Below, one piece after another: positions 43,946 to 54,883 of a stretch of 64,000 bases of DNA (positions are counted from its first letter, which is position 1; each line of letters starts with the position of its first letter). A model generated the notes under the pieces. It saw nothing but the letters and a program-made list of their open reading frames with translations. It was not told the origin of the DNA and did no database searches. The stretch lies in contig NZ_CP013244.1 in the NCBI RefSeq assembly GCF_001679665.1, forward strand, positions 3,046,980 through 3,110,979, given 5' to 3'. A program made the translations under genes and the position numbers. The DNA is from Candidatus Viadribacter manganicus (GTDB lineage: Bacteria > Pseudomonadota > Alphaproteobacteria > Caulobacterales > Aquidulcibacteraceae).

Positions 43946-45259
43946 ATGAAAAAGCTCGTCCTTGCAGTCGCGTTCGCATTGGCCGCTTGCAGTCAGCCCG
44001 CTCCGCCCCCCGAGCATGGCTACGGCGCCGAGCCGCAATTGCCCGATCCGCAATCAAGCGCGTTGCCTACCGTGAACACCGCCGAAGCGATTGGTTGGGC
44101 CGAGGGCGGCGCGCCAATAGCGCCGGACGGCTTCACTGTGACGCGCTTTGCCGAGAATCTCGATCATCCGCGTATGATCTATCGTTTGCCCAACGGCGAT
44201 ATTCTCGTCGCGGAAAGTTCAACCAAGCCGCAAGTCGGCGGTGGCTTCATGGGGTGGATCCGAAATCGTATCCAGCGCGGCGCCGGTGCGCTGAGCGACA
44301 GCGCTGATCGCATCACCTTGTTGCGCGACAGCGATGGCGACGGCGATGTCGACGCGCGTCACGTGTTTGCGGAAAATCTCAATCAGCCCTTCGGCATCGC
44401 GCTCGTGGGCGATTATCTCTACGTGGGCAATACCGACGCCGTCGTGCGCTTCCGCTACACACCCAACTCCGTGCGCGCGCCGGGCCAACCCGAGACCGTG
44501 CTCGAACTTCCTTATCGCGATGGCGATAACGGCCATTGGACGCGCAACCTCATCGCCAGCCCCGATGGCGCGAAGCTCTACGTGGCGGTCGGCAGCTCAT
44601 CCAACATCGCCGATAACGGCATGGAAGCGGAGGAGGGGCGCGCCGCGATTTGGGAGCTGAACCCGGATGGCACGCAAGTGCGCATCTTTGCATCGGGCCT
44701 GCGTAATCCTGTCGGCATGAGCTGGGAGCCGACCACCAATGCGCTTTGGGTTGTCGTCAACGAGCGCGACATGCTCGGCGACAATCTTGTGCCCGATTAC
44801 ATGACCCATGTTGAAGCCGGCGCCTTCTATGGCTGGCCCTATTATTATTGGGGCGATCATCGCGATGAGCGTGTCGAAATTCCCCAGAACGTTCGTCTGC
44901 AAGCGCCAACCGCGCCTGACTTTGCACTCGGTGCGCACACAGCGTCACTCGGCTTGATGTTCTCGAGCGACGCTGCGCTGCCTCAGCACTATCAGGGCGG
45001 CGCTTTCATTGGTCAGCACGGCTCGTGGAACCGTAGCGAACTCGTCGGCTATCGCGTGGCTTACGTGCAGTTCGCCAACGGACGCCCCTCAGGTGAGGTC
45101 GAGGATTTTCTCACCGGCTTCCTCAATGAGCGCAATCAGGCACAGGGCCGCCCGGTCGGCGTCGCCACCGATCGCACCGGCGCGCTGCTTGTCGCGGACG
45201 ATGTAGGCAACATCGTCTGGCGCGTCGCCTACGCCAACGCTCCGCCTGCAGCGCAGTAA
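43946..45259 (+). CDS. PQQ-dependent sugar dehydrogenase-like lipoprotein
   Basis: The 437-residue product has a lipoprotein signal (MKKLVLAVAFALAAC), a Pro-rich linker and a six-bladed propeller of the glucose/sorbosone dehydrogenase family. Visible are LDHPRMIYRLPNGDILVAE, SGLRNPVGMSW, GAFYGWPYYYWGDH and the GQHGSWNRSE active-site segment. Soluble PQQ-dependent family members oxidise aldoses in the periplasm; whether PQQ is bound here is unknown. Its stop abuts that of the convergent protease gene. Confidence 0.87.
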   Translation: MKKLVLAVAFALAACSQPAPPPEHGYGAEPQLPDPQSSALPTVNTAEAIGWAEGGAPIAPDGFTVTRFAENLDHPRMIYRLPNGDILVAESSTKPQVGGGFMGWIRNRIQRGAGALSDSADRITLLRDSDGDGDVDARHVFAENLNQPFGIALVGDYLYVGNTDAVVRFRYTPNSVRAPGQPETVLELPYRDGDNGHWTRNLIASPDGAKLYVAVGSSSNIADNGMEAEEGRAAIWELNPDGTQVRIFASGLRNPVGMSWEPTTNALWVVVNERDMLGDNLVPDYMTHVEAGAFYGWPYYYWGDHRDERVEIPQNVRLQAPTAPDFALGAHTASLGLMFSSDAALPQHYQGGAFIGQHGSWNRSELVGYRVAYVQFANGRPSGEVEDFLTGFLNERNQAQGRPVGVATDRTGALLVADDVGNIVWRVAYANAPPAAQ

Positions 45260-46822
45260 TTAGTTCCGTGCTTCGCAGCGCCACACGAGGCGCTGTCTTG
45301 GCGTGCCTTGCGTGAAGCGCATCAGCGCTTCATTGCGGCGCGCCACTGCGTCCGGATCGCCATCGCACCCGCGCCCAACGCCGCTTTCCGCGACAGCCTG
45401 GTTCGCGGCTGCGAACTCTTCGTCATTCAGCGGATAGCGCTCGCGGCGGAATTCGCCGGTGCTTGGATCGATGGTGAGCACATCCATCACGCGCGCCTCG
45501 CCCAGCACGATCACGCGCCGGAAGCGCGGCGTGTCATCGCCCAGTGGTGCATAGAGCGTGCGTTCGTTGACGCAAAGCCGGCCCGACGCCGTGAAGCTCA
45601 TGTCGGCCACGCCTTGCGCGCCGGCGCTGGCTTCGCGATCGAGCGTGCATGCAATGGCGCCGCTAAACGCCGGTGGATCGGGGATCGCGGCCGTTTGGCT
45701 GCCTTGTGCGCGCAGCAACGCCACGCCCGCCGCTACGATCAGTATCGCCGCGATCGCCGCGCCTGCGACAATCGTCATGACGCCGAGGCGTCTGCGCGGT
45801 TGTTCAAACGGCTCCGGCTCGTGATGGGTCTGCACCCGCACGTGACCGTTCGCGTGCGCATCGCCATGCCCACGGCGGCGCGAGAGTACAACCGCGCCCA
45901 GCACGCCGACAGCCACCAGCAGCGCCAGCGTGCCGCCGATCAAGATTACCACCGCAATGCGCGTCAACCGGTCAGCCGTTTCGAGCTTGGAGGCCAGCTC
46001 ATCGTTCTGCGTCTGCAGTGCTGAGATCGTTTGCGCGCGCTCGGTTTCGATCCGTTCCGCGAAGGAGAGGCAGCGTTCGTCGCTCAGCGTCGGTGAGACG
46101 CCGGCCTCATCCAGGAATTCCAGCAACTGGCCTGCGCGCGTTGAGACGCCGCGCGTCTCACGGGTATCGGCGCCGGAGACGTGCCAGGAATTGACGCCGA
46201 TCACGCGGCCGCACTCATCCAGCAGCGGACCGCCCGAGGAGCCGGAGGAAATAACGGCCTGGTGGTTGATTGAAGGGATCGGCTCGCCGGTTGGCGCAGT
46301 GTCCCGCAAGGAAGATATCTGCCCCGAAGTCCGCGACGCTGGAGCAGGGCGCAGCAGGTCGGCGCCGGTCGCGCCCTGATAGTCGACGTCCGGATAGCCA
46401 AGCGCGACCACGCCATCGCCAGCGTGAGGCTCGACCGTTGAAATCGTGAGCGCCGGCAGGTTTGGTCCGCCAGTGAATTCGAGCAGTGCTAGTTCTGAGT
46501 TTGGCGAGTAGCGGATGATCCGCGCCGGGATGAGGCCTTCGCCCTCAGGCGGCACAACCGCAAGTTCGAACTCGGAGCGCTGCCGCGCCGGTGCGACCAC
46601 GTGCGCGTTGGTGACGACCAAGTTTGGCGCAACCACAAAGCCCGAACCCGAGCCGTAGAGCATCCGCCCGTCAGCGCTTTCGAGGATCACCACGATGCGC
46701 ACGATGCCGCGCTCGGCCTCGTCGACGCTGGTTTGCGCCGCCGCAGGACCGGCCAGCGCTACAAACAGCGCCGCCGCCAAGAACCTTAACGCCTTGCCGA
46801 CCAAGCTTTTCCCCGCCCACAC
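45260..46822 (-). CDS. Membrane-anchored trypsin-like serine protease
   Basis: The roughly 520-residue protein has a signal peptide, then an S1-type protease domain: His in VVTNAHVV and Ser in SSGSSGGPLLD. The expected catalytic Asp position reads NSELALLEF, with Glu instead of Asp. A coiled coil (about residues 255-290) precedes two membrane helices near 290-315 and 350-370, with a charged His-rich loop between. A C-terminal Cys-bearing domain follows. No ATG lies near; GTG 46822 fits the signal peptide and TTG 46840 is possible. It lies 62 nt downstream of another protease gene. Confidence 0.75.
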   Translation of the reverse strand: MWAGKSLVGKALRFLAAALFVALAGPAAAQTSVDEAERGIVRIVVILESADGRMLYGSGSGFVVAPNLVVTNAHVVAPARQRSEFELAVVPPEGEGLIPARIIRYSPNSELALLEFTGGPNLPALTISTVEPHAGDGVVALGYPDVDYQGATGADLLRPAPASRTSGQISSLRDTAPTGEPIPSINHQAVISSGSSGGPLLDECGRVIGVNSWHVSGADTRETRGVSTRAGQLLEFLDEAGVSPTLSDERCLSFAERIETERAQTISALQTQNDELASKLETADRLTRIAVVILIGGTLALLVAVGVLGAVVLSRRRGHGDAHANGHVRVQTHHEPEPFEQPRRRLGVMTIVAGAAIAAILIVAAGVALLRAQGSQTAAIPDPPAFSGAIACTLDREASAGAQGVADMSFTASGRLCVNERTLYAPLGDDTPRFRRVIVLGEARVMDVLTIDPSTGEFRRERYPLNDEEFAAANQAVAESGVGRGCDGDPDAVARRNEALMRFTQGTPRQRLVWRCEARN

Positions 46823-46884
46823 GCTGCGCTGAGGTCTCAATTATCGGGGTCCGGCGCTTGGCGGGCAAGCGCCGGACCCACCTG

Positions 46885-48564
46885 TTAGCCTTGTCTATCG
46901 CGGGGCCATGGCTGGGCGGCCACATTGCCGGTGAAGTTTGGCCTTGTGTAGCCCGAGGTCCAGCCGCTGATGACCCAACCAAGGGCGGGTTCGAAGGGAA
47001 CACCGTCTCCAGTGGAGAAAATCACTCGGCCGCCGCCGCCCGTGGCGTTGAAATAGCAAAACAGCTCCGAACGGTTATCGCCCGTGATGTCGTAGGCAAA
47101 GACCCGTCCGGCGCCCGCGCGCGGCCCCGTCCCGGAGCAGAAGTTTAAGCTGGTGTCCTGCCAATAGCGCGTGTCGCCAAAGACATCGCCGGCGCGCGCA
47201 AGCTTGACGTCGATGCCCCCGTTAGAGCGCGTGTGGCACAGCAAATCCGAACGCGCATCACCGTTGAACTCGGAGACGATCAGCGTTGCCGATGGATGGG
47301 TGCACCAATTGATCGTGCTTTCCCAATCATTGGCGCCGAACACCGACCCGGTCGCTGCCGCGTAATCGATCCATTTATGGCCATCGCCAGTGTCATGGCA
47401 GAGCAGGTCGGAGCGGCCATCTGCGTTGAAGTCGCCGATGTGCAATTGCGCCGTTGCGTGGCTGCACCACGGGTCAGCGATTTCCCAATCGGCGCCGCCA
47501 TAGGGAGCAGAGCCGCTGCCGCTCGAAAAATCGATCCATTTGTGGCCGTTCGTGCGGTCGATGCAGAACAAGTCCGTGCGGCGGTCGCCGTTAAAGTCGC
47601 CGACATGGAATTCCGTCCCGGCGTGTGAGCAGAACGGACCCACGTATTCACCCTGCGGACGCAGCGAAAATCCAGCGCCGATCGCAAGGCCGACGCGGCC
47701 GGTGCTTGAGTTATGGCAGATGCCATCGACGCTGCCGTCGCCGTTGAAGTCGCCAAAGAAGAGTTCATCGCCCCGGCTTCGCGATTGGCACCAATGCGAT
47801 GCCGTCACGTCGTTCACGCCCGCAGCTTCCCCGCCCAGCATCGTGAGATCGATTTCACGGCGCCGGGTGATGATGTCGCTGAAGATGTCCGTCTGTGAAG
47901 GAGGGGCGCCGACGGCCTGTGAATTCACGCCGAGCAGGCGTCCGCCGCCGGTTCGATCGTCGGTGAAGATCGGCCCGCCTGAATCGCCGGGGCAAAGCAC
48001 GTTGCTCGTCTGCATTTCGCCGTAAGGGCCAATGCGCGTGTTGGTGTGGGCCACTTGGCGATTGCCTGTGAGGGCTGGGGTCGTCGGGTTGCAGCCGTAG
48101 CCGTAGACGCTCACCGCCGCGCCTGACGCCGGCATCACCGTGCTGCGGCGGGCGGGTCGTGCGACAGTTTCCGGCACCGGATCGGCGAGGCGGAGCAGCA
48201 TCACGTCACGCGTGCCGATCGGAAAACCCATCGAATAAATGTGGTCAACCCTGAACGTCTGCCGCGTCCCGCCCGGAGGATCGATGTTGAAGGTCGCTGG
48301 GCTCGAAGCGCCCGGGTAAAAGATCGGGATGTGCGCCGTACAATGCGCAGCCGTAACGACCCATCGCGCGGCAATCAGAGTCCCGGTGCAGAAGCCGCCT
48401 CCCGTGCGGAACAAGCCCACTTCGGGACGGGCGTTGGTGGCGGTTCCCGAAAGGAGGGGCTCGGTGGCGACGCCGGTCTGCGCCGTGGCCAGGCTGGGTG
48501 CGCCGAGAGCGAGCGCGAGGCCGGCTAGAGCGATGAGATTGTGGATAGGTTTCGGTTGCGCCAT
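46885..48564 (-). CDS. Secreted trypsin-like protease with five FG-GAP/VCBS-type repeats
   Basis: The 559-residue protein has a signal peptide (cleavage near residue 29) and a chymotrypsin-fold domain with His74 (VTAAHC), Asp120 (RDVMLL) and Ser195 (CPGDSGGP). From residue 260 to the end are five repeats centred on DFNGDxxxD at about 272, 323, 378, 433 and 492, each with Cys and often a WCxH motif. Such Asp-rich loops bind calcium in propeller-type domains. Export and substrate binding at the cell surface are likely. The start follows a GGGGG site. It is probably in an operon with the next protease. Confidence 0.87.
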   Translation of the reverse strand: MAQPKPIHNLIALAGLALALGAPSLATAQTGVATEPLLSGTATNARPEVGLFRTGGGFCTGTLIAARWVVTAAHCTAHIPIFYPGASSPATFNIDPPGGTRQTFRVDHIYSMGFPIGTRDVMLLRLADPVPETVARPARRSTVMPASGAAVSVYGYGCNPTTPALTGNRQVAHTNTRIGPYGEMQTSNVLCPGDSGGPIFTDDRTGGGRLLGVNSQAVGAPPSQTDIFSDIITRRREIDLTMLGGEAAGVNDVTASHWCQSRSRGDELFFGDFNGDGSVDGICHNSSTGRVGLAIGAGFSLRPQGEYVGPFCSHAGTEFHVGDFNGDRRTDLFCIDRTNGHKWIDFSSGSGSAPYGGADWEIADPWCSHATAQLHIGDFNADGRSDLLCHDTGDGHKWIDYAAATGSVFGANDWESTINWCTHPSATLIVSEFNGDARSDLLCHTRSNGGIDVKLARAGDVFGDTRYWQDTSLNFCSGTGPRAGAGRVFAYDITGDNRSELFCYFNATGGGGRVIFSTGDGVPFEPALGWVISGWTSGYTRPNFTGNVAAQPWPRDRQG

Positions 48565-49964
<1,400 letters not shown>

Positions 49965-49996
49965 TCCCGGCGCGCGCGGCAGAAGAGGCGGCATAA

Positions 49997-51136
49997 GTGG
50001 CCAGGCGCAGAAGCAGCGTGCGACGCGCAGGCGGCGGGAGGAAAGTCCCCGCCGGTGTTGCGCTCGCCATCGTGCTCGGCATTGGCGCGGTGGTGCTGAT
50101 CGGCACACAAGCTGGTCGCACGCCCCAAACCGAGGGCGTCATGCAAACCGGCGATGACGGCGCCGCCGCGGCGGGCCGTGTCGCAACTGGTCCGGCGCGC
50201 GCGAGCGAAGGCTTCTTCGATCGTTTGCTTGGTGGCTGGAATTCAGCTGAGCGCATCGAGCAACTCGAAGCTGAAAACCGTGAACTCCAGGCCTGGCGCG
50301 ATCTCGCCGAGCGTTTGGCCGAGCGCAATCGTCGCTATGAATCGCTGCTGCGCATGCCGCCGGACACATTCGGTGAGGGCGCTGATCTCGAAAATTCGAT
50401 CGCTGCACAACTCGTCTTGGATAGCGGCGGCCCGTTCATGCGCACGCTCGTCGCCAATGCTGGCGAGCTTCATGGCGTGAAGGTCGGCTACATCGCCGTG
50501 AACGAGAACGGCCTTGTCGGCCGCGTCGTTTCCGTCGGCCAGCATTCATCGCGCGTGCTCATGCTCGACGATTACAACTCCCGCATTCCGGTGATGGGTG
50601 AATCGTCCCGTGTTCGCGCCGTGCTTGCAGGACAGGCGATGCGTCGTCCGGAATTGTCGCTCTATCCCTATCAGCTCGAAGCGCCGCGCATGGACTTCAT
50701 TGTCGGCGCGCAATCGCTGCGCGAAGGCGAACGCGTCATCACTTCAGGCGATGGCGGCCTCTATCCGCGCGGCATCCAAGTCGGCGTCGCCCGCCGCGAA
50801 GGCAACGGCGCCTGGCGCGTTGCGCTCGCCGCTTCGCAACAACCGATCGACTTCGTGCGCATCATTCCGTTCGTGCCGATCGACCCGCCTGAAACCACCG
50901 CCGATCCGAGCGCAACGCCGCCGCTCGGCTCATCTTCGTCGGTCGCCGTGATCGGCCGCGAGACGATGGCGCCGCCGCCATCTGTGCCGACTGCGGCGCC
51001 GCGTTCGGCTCAAACACAAGAACCGCGCCGTCAAACCGCGCAGAACCAGCCCGCCGTGCAAACACCACCGCCATCGCCGCCCCAACCTCAACAGGAAGCG
51101 CCGCCGCCCGCTGAGCCGGCGACGCCGCCGCAATGA
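49997..51136 (+). CDS. mreC: Rod-shape protein MreC
   Basis: MreC is a bitopic protein that binds and activates PBP2 in the periplasm. The 379-residue product starts with GTG. It has a basic N-terminus, one membrane helix (PAGVALAIVLGIGAVVLIGTQ), a coiled coil (IEQLEAENRELQAWRDLAERLAE, given here in part by position 85-110) and the beta-barrel domain (VNENGLVGRVVSVGQHSSRVLML). A long Pro/Gln/Ala-rich tail (residues about 295-379) is an extension seen in some alphaproteobacteria. It overlaps mreD by 4 nt. Confidence 0.95.
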   Translation: MARRRSSVRRAGGGRKVPAGVALAIVLGIGAVVLIGTQAGRTPQTEGVMQTGDDGAAAAGRVATGPARASEGFFDRLLGGWNSAERIEQLEAENRELQAWRDLAERLAERNRRYESLLRMPPDTFGEGADLENSIAAQLVLDSGGPFMRTLVANAGELHGVKVGYIAVNENGLVGRVVSVGQHSSRVLMLDDYNSRIPVMGESSRVRAVLAGQAMRRPELSLYPYQLEAPRMDFIVGAQSLREGERVITSGDGGLYPRGIQVGVARREGNGAWRVALAASQQPIDFVRIIPFVPIDPPETTADPSATPPLGSSSSVAVIGRETMAPPPSVPTAAPRSAQTQEPRRQTAQNQPAVQTPPPSPPQPQQEAPPPAEPATPPQ

Positions 51137-51663
51137 GGGGCTTCGCCGCGCGCGCGCCGAGCCGCGGCGTCCTGCGCACGTGGGGCCTCGTGCTCGCGGT
51201 GCTCAGCGTGATCTTGCCGGCTCTGCCGCTTGGTCCGTTATTCTCGCAACCGCCATTGCCGCTCGCTGTTCTCTGGGCCGCCTATGGTTGGGCCGCTGAA
51301 GATGAAAGCGGCTGGCGCGCGCCGATCGCGCTCGCGCTGCTTGGCTTGGTGCACGACCAACTCGCCGGCGGGCCTTATGGTTTGTTCGTCGCCATCTATC
51401 TTTCGGCGTATCTCGTCGGCCGCATTCTCGCGGTGCTGATGTCGGCGCCGAACTTGGTTTCCTTGTGGGGTGGCTTCATCGGCGCCGCGCTCTTTACCAT
51501 CGGCGTTGCTTATCTGCTCGCGCGCTTCGGATTGGGGCGCAACGTCTCGGTGCTGCCGTATGCTGAAGCGGCCATCATCACCGCAATCATCTTTCCGCTC
51601 GTGCGTCCACTCTACATGGGCGCCTCGGCGAGCTTGCGTCCGCAAGTAGGGAGCCGCCGATGA
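51133..51663 (+). CDS. mreD: Rod-shape protein MreD
   Basis: The 176-residue inner-membrane protein has about five hydrophobic segments, including VLAVLSVILPALPLGPL and FLAIYLS-like LFVAIYLSAYLVGRILAVL. MreD couples MreC and MreB to the membrane complex. Sequence conservation in this family is low; the assignment rests on size, topology and its place between mreC and mrdA. It overlaps both neighbours by 4 nt (ATGA). Confidence 0.9.
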   Translation: MRGFAARAPSRGVLRTWGLVLAVLSVILPALPLGPLFSQPPLPLAVLWAAYGWAAEDESGWRAPIALALLGLVHDQLAGGPYGLFVAIYLSAYLVGRILAVLMSAPNLVSLWGGFIGAALFTIGVAYLLARFGLGRNVSVLPYAEAAIITAIIFPLVRPLYMGASASLRPQVGSRR

Positions 51664-53645
51664 AGGGCAAGAAGGTCGGCTCAACGTTGCCAAAGCGCGA
51701 CGCGACGGTGATCTTTAATCGCCGCGCGACGTTGCTGTCGTTCATCGGCGTCGGCGTGCTCGGCACGATCTTGTTCCGTATGGGGCAGCTGCAGGCCACC
51801 AACCTCATTAGCCGCGAATATTCCGACGCTGCTGACGAAAACCGCTTCGACACCCGCATCATCCCGCCGCCGCGCGGCATTATTTATGATCGCTTCGGCG
51901 TCGTACTTGCGCAGACCTCGAAGGATTATCAGGTCGCCGTCGTTCAAAATGACGTCGAAAACATGGAAGAGGTCGTCGGCCGCGTAGCCCAGATCCTCGG
52001 CCTCGATTCTGAATGGGCGCGCCGCGCCATCATCCGCGTGCGCGGTGGCTCACGTTATGAGCCCCAGCCGCTGAAAGATGGCCTGACCTGGGAAGAGTTC
52101 AACGCTATCAACGTGCGCCTGCCTGAGTTGCGCGGCATCGTCGCGCAATCGGTCGATGTGCGCGCCTACCCGTACGACATCGTCTACGGTCACCCGATTG
52201 GCTACGTGCAAAAGCCGACGCAGCGCGATCTTGATCTCGTGCTTGAGGAAGAGGGCGAAGGCTCGTCACGCGCAACTTATCTGCGCAATCCCCACGTTCG
52301 CGTCGGCAAAGCTGGCCTCGAAGCGGCGATGGAGACGGAGCTCCACGGCATCGCCGGTTATCGCAAGATCATCGTCAACGCGCGCGGCGTCGAGCAGGGG
52401 GAAGATGAAGCCGAGCGGCGCGAACCGCAGCGCGGTTCCGGCCTCGTGCTGACGCTCGATCACGATCTCCAGCGCATCGCGATGCAAAACTTCGGCGAGC
52501 AATCCGGTTCCGCTGTCGTGATGGACATTCATAACGGCGACATGCTGGTCATGGCGTCGGCGCCGGGTTTCGATCCGAACCTCTTCGTCAACGGCATCGG
52601 CCAAGCCGACTTCCGCGCCTACAACGAAGATGAAAAAAAGCCGCTCTACCACAAGACGGTGACCGGCGTTTACGCGCCAGGCTCGACCTTCAAGATGATG
52701 GTCGGCATCGCCGCCAAGCAAGCGGGCGTCGAAGACGATTGGGCCGTTGGTTGCTCAGGCGGCTTCGCGTACGGCGGCCGCGTCTTCCACTGCTGGCGCG
52801 CGGGCGGTCACGGCCGCGTCAATCTGCACGACGCCATCAAATATTCTTGCGACGTCTATTTCTACCAAGCCGCTCTGCGCGCTGGCCCCGAACGCATCGC
52901 GGCCGTCGCACGTCAGTTCGGCTTGGGCCAACATTTCGACGTCGACGTGCCGAACGTTCGCAACGGCCTCATCCCTGATCCGACTTGGTGGCGTGAAAAC
53001 CGCAACGAAGGTTGGACCGGCGGTCTCACGGTGAACTACGGCATCGGGCAGGGCGCTATGGGCGTCACGCCGTTGCAGCTTGCCGTCATGGCCGCGCGTC
53101 TCGGCAATAACGGCTTTGCCGTCGCGCCGCGTCTCGTGCGTGAGGGGCCAGGCATTTCCGAACCTGTGCGTCCAGCGCGCATGGAGGGTGTCGAAGCGGA
53201 ATTCTTGGCGCGCGTGCGCGACGGCATGTTCGGTGTCTGTAACGAGCCCGGCGGCACCGCGATGCGCGCGGGTAATTTGGAATTGGTGCGTCACCCGGAA
53301 ACCGACGCTGCCGTTCCGCTCACCAACGAGAACCGTGGCTGGCAGCCGGTGCAGATCGCCGGCAAAACCGGCACCGCGCAGGTTCGCGCGCTTGGCTCCA
53401 ACCGCGGCCGCCACTACTCCACCATCGAGTGGCGCTATCGCGACAACGCGCTCTTCTGCTGCTTTGGCCCTTGGCACGAGCCGCGCTACGCATGCGCTGT
53501 CGTCGTCGAGCACGGTGGCGCGGGCTCCGGCGTTGCAGGTCCCATCGCGCGCGAAATCATGCGCGCCACCTTGCTGCGCGATCCTTCGCGCCGCACCGCC
53601 GCCAATCTGGCCGAGCTTGAACGCAATTTGGCGAGGAACGCATGA
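51660..53645 (+). CDS. mrdA: Penicillin-binding protein 2
   Basis: PBP2 is the transpeptidase of the elongasome. The 661-residue product has one N-terminal membrane helix (LLSFIGVGVLGTILFRMGQ) and a pedestal domain starting PPPRGIIYDRFG. The catalytic motifs are APGSTFKMM (SxxK), SCD for SxN in KYSCDVYFY, and AGKTGTAQ (KTG). Length is normal. It is translationally coupled to mreD and rodA by 4-nt overlaps. Confidence 0.97.
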   Translation: MKGKKVGSTLPKRDATVIFNRRATLLSFIGVGVLGTILFRMGQLQATNLISREYSDAADENRFDTRIIPPPRGIIYDRFGVVLAQTSKDYQVAVVQNDVENMEEVVGRVAQILGLDSEWARRAIIRVRGGSRYEPQPLKDGLTWEEFNAINVRLPELRGIVAQSVDVRAYPYDIVYGHPIGYVQKPTQRDLDLVLEEEGEGSSRATYLRNPHVRVGKAGLEAAMETELHGIAGYRKIIVNARGVEQGEDEAERREPQRGSGLVLTLDHDLQRIAMQNFGEQSGSAVVMDIHNGDMLVMASAPGFDPNLFVNGIGQADFRAYNEDEKKPLYHKTVTGVYAPGSTFKMMVGIAAKQAGVEDDWAVGCSGGFAYGGRVFHCWRAGGHGRVNLHDAIKYSCDVYFYQAALRAGPERIAAVARQFGLGQHFDVDVPNVRNGLIPDPTWWRENRNEGWTGGLTVNYGIGQGAMGVTPLQLAVMAARLGNNGFAVAPRLVREGPGISEPVRPARMEGVEAEFLARVRDGMFGVCNEPGGTAMRAGNLELVRHPETDAAVPLTNENRGWQPVQIAGKTGTAQVRALGSNRGRHYSTIEWRYRDNALFCCFGPWHEPRYACAVVVEHGGAGSGVAGPIAREIMRATLLRDPSRRTAANLAELERNLARNA

Positions 53646-54787
53646 CGACGCTTTCCATGACCGCCGGCCCCAACACCGTGTTCGATCGCTTCGCGAAGCT
53701 GAACTGGGGCATCATCACCATCCTCATCGCGCTCGCCTTCGTGGGTGTGCTGATGCACTTTTCGGTGTCGTCCGGCGCATGGACCGATATGCCGCTGACG
53801 CACGGCATTCGCTTCGCCGTGCTGCTTGCCATGATGGTGCTGGCCGCGATCTTCCTCGATACACGCGTGTGGCTCGCCATCGCGTATCCACTCTACGCGG
53901 TTGCTCTCATCTTGCTTGTCGGCGTTGAAGTCGCCGGTGCAACGCGGATGGGCGCGACGCGCTGGCTCGATATCGGGCCGCTCTCGCTGCAGCCTTCAGA
54001 GCTGATGAAGGTCGGCATCGTGCTTGCGCTTGCGCGCTATTACCATTCGCTCGATCCACGCAAAACCGGCACCGTGCTTTGGATCGTGCCGCCGTTCCTG
54101 ATGATCGTCGCGCCCGTCGCGCTCGTCATGCACCAGCCTGACCTCGGCACCTCGCTGATGATCCTTTTCGCCGGCGTCTGCATCATGTTCCTCGGCGGTC
54201 TGCTGTGGCGCATCATTGCAGCGGGCGCGATCGTCGCGATAGGCGGCGCCATCTTCGCGTATTTCGGCGTGCTCCATGAATACCAGCGTCAACGTGTCGA
54301 CGTCTTCCTCGGCATCACTCAAGATCCGCTGGGCGCCGGCTATCACGTGCTGCAGTCTAAGATCGCCATCGGCTCCGCCGGACTGTTCGGGCGCGGCTGG
54401 ATGCAGGGCACCCAATCGCAGCTCGACTTCCTTCCGGAAAAACACACCGACTTCATCTTCACGATGATCGTCGAGGAGTTTGGCTTGCTCGGCGGCGCGC
54501 TCGTGCTTGGCCTGTTTGGCGCGCTCATGGGCCTCACCATGCAGGTCGCCTATAAGGCCCGCTCGCTCTTCGGTAAGCTCGCCGCTGGCGGCGTCGCCGC
54601 AACGCTCGCGTGCTATGTCTTTATCAACACTGCGATGGTGATCGGTCTTGTGCCTGTCGTTGGCATTCCGTTGCCGATCATCAGCTTCGGCGGCACCGCG
54701 ATGGTGACGCTGATGGCCGGCTACGCCATCGTGCTCAGCGTCGACTTGCACCGCGACCAGCACGGCGCGCGCGGCTGGCTCTGGTGA
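53642..54787 (+). CDS. rodA: RodA peptidoglycan glycosyltransferase (SEDS)
   Basis: RodA polymerises lipid II in complex with PBP2. The 381-residue protein has about ten membrane segments and the SEDS motifs: GATRWLDIGPLSLQPSELMK, HQPDLGTS, LPEKHTDFIFTMIVEEFGL (catalytic Asp region) and GIPLPIISFGGTAMVTLMAG. It is the last gene of the operon and is followed by a large inverted repeat. Confidence 0.97.
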   Translation: MTTLSMTAGPNTVFDRFAKLNWGIITILIALAFVGVLMHFSVSSGAWTDMPLTHGIRFAVLLAMMVLAAIFLDTRVWLAIAYPLYAVALILLVGVEVAGATRMGATRWLDIGPLSLQPSELMKVGIVLALARYYHSLDPRKTGTVLWIVPPFLMIVAPVALVMHQPDLGTSLMILFAGVCIMFLGGLLWRIIAAGAIVAIGGAIFAYFGVLHEYQRQRVDVFLGITQDPLGAGYHVLQSKIAIGSAGLFGRGWMQGTQSQLDFLPEKHTDFIFTMIVEEFGLLGGALVLGLFGALMGLTMQVAYKARSLFGKLAAGGVAATLACYVFINTAMVIGLVPVVGIPLPIISFGGTAMVTLMAGYAIVLSVDLHRDQHGARGWLW

Positions 54788-54802
54788 TCTGTTAGAAAGT
54801 TA

Positions 54803-54876
54803 GAGCGCGAGCCTCCGGCCCGCCTTGATCTTGCTCTTCAAGATTAGATGCTGATGCGGGCCGGAGGCCCGCGCTC
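54803..54876. repeat. Large inverted repeat after rodA
   Basis: Two 21-nt arms (54803-54823 and 54856-54876) are inverted copies with one mismatch; the core is CCTCCGGCCCGC. The 32-nt spacer contains its own small stem (TCTTG/CAAGA). It lies between convergent rodA and pip and probably ends both transcripts. It may be one of a dispersed family, which cannot be judged from this window. Confidence 0.8.
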
Positions 54877-54883
54877 CAACCTG

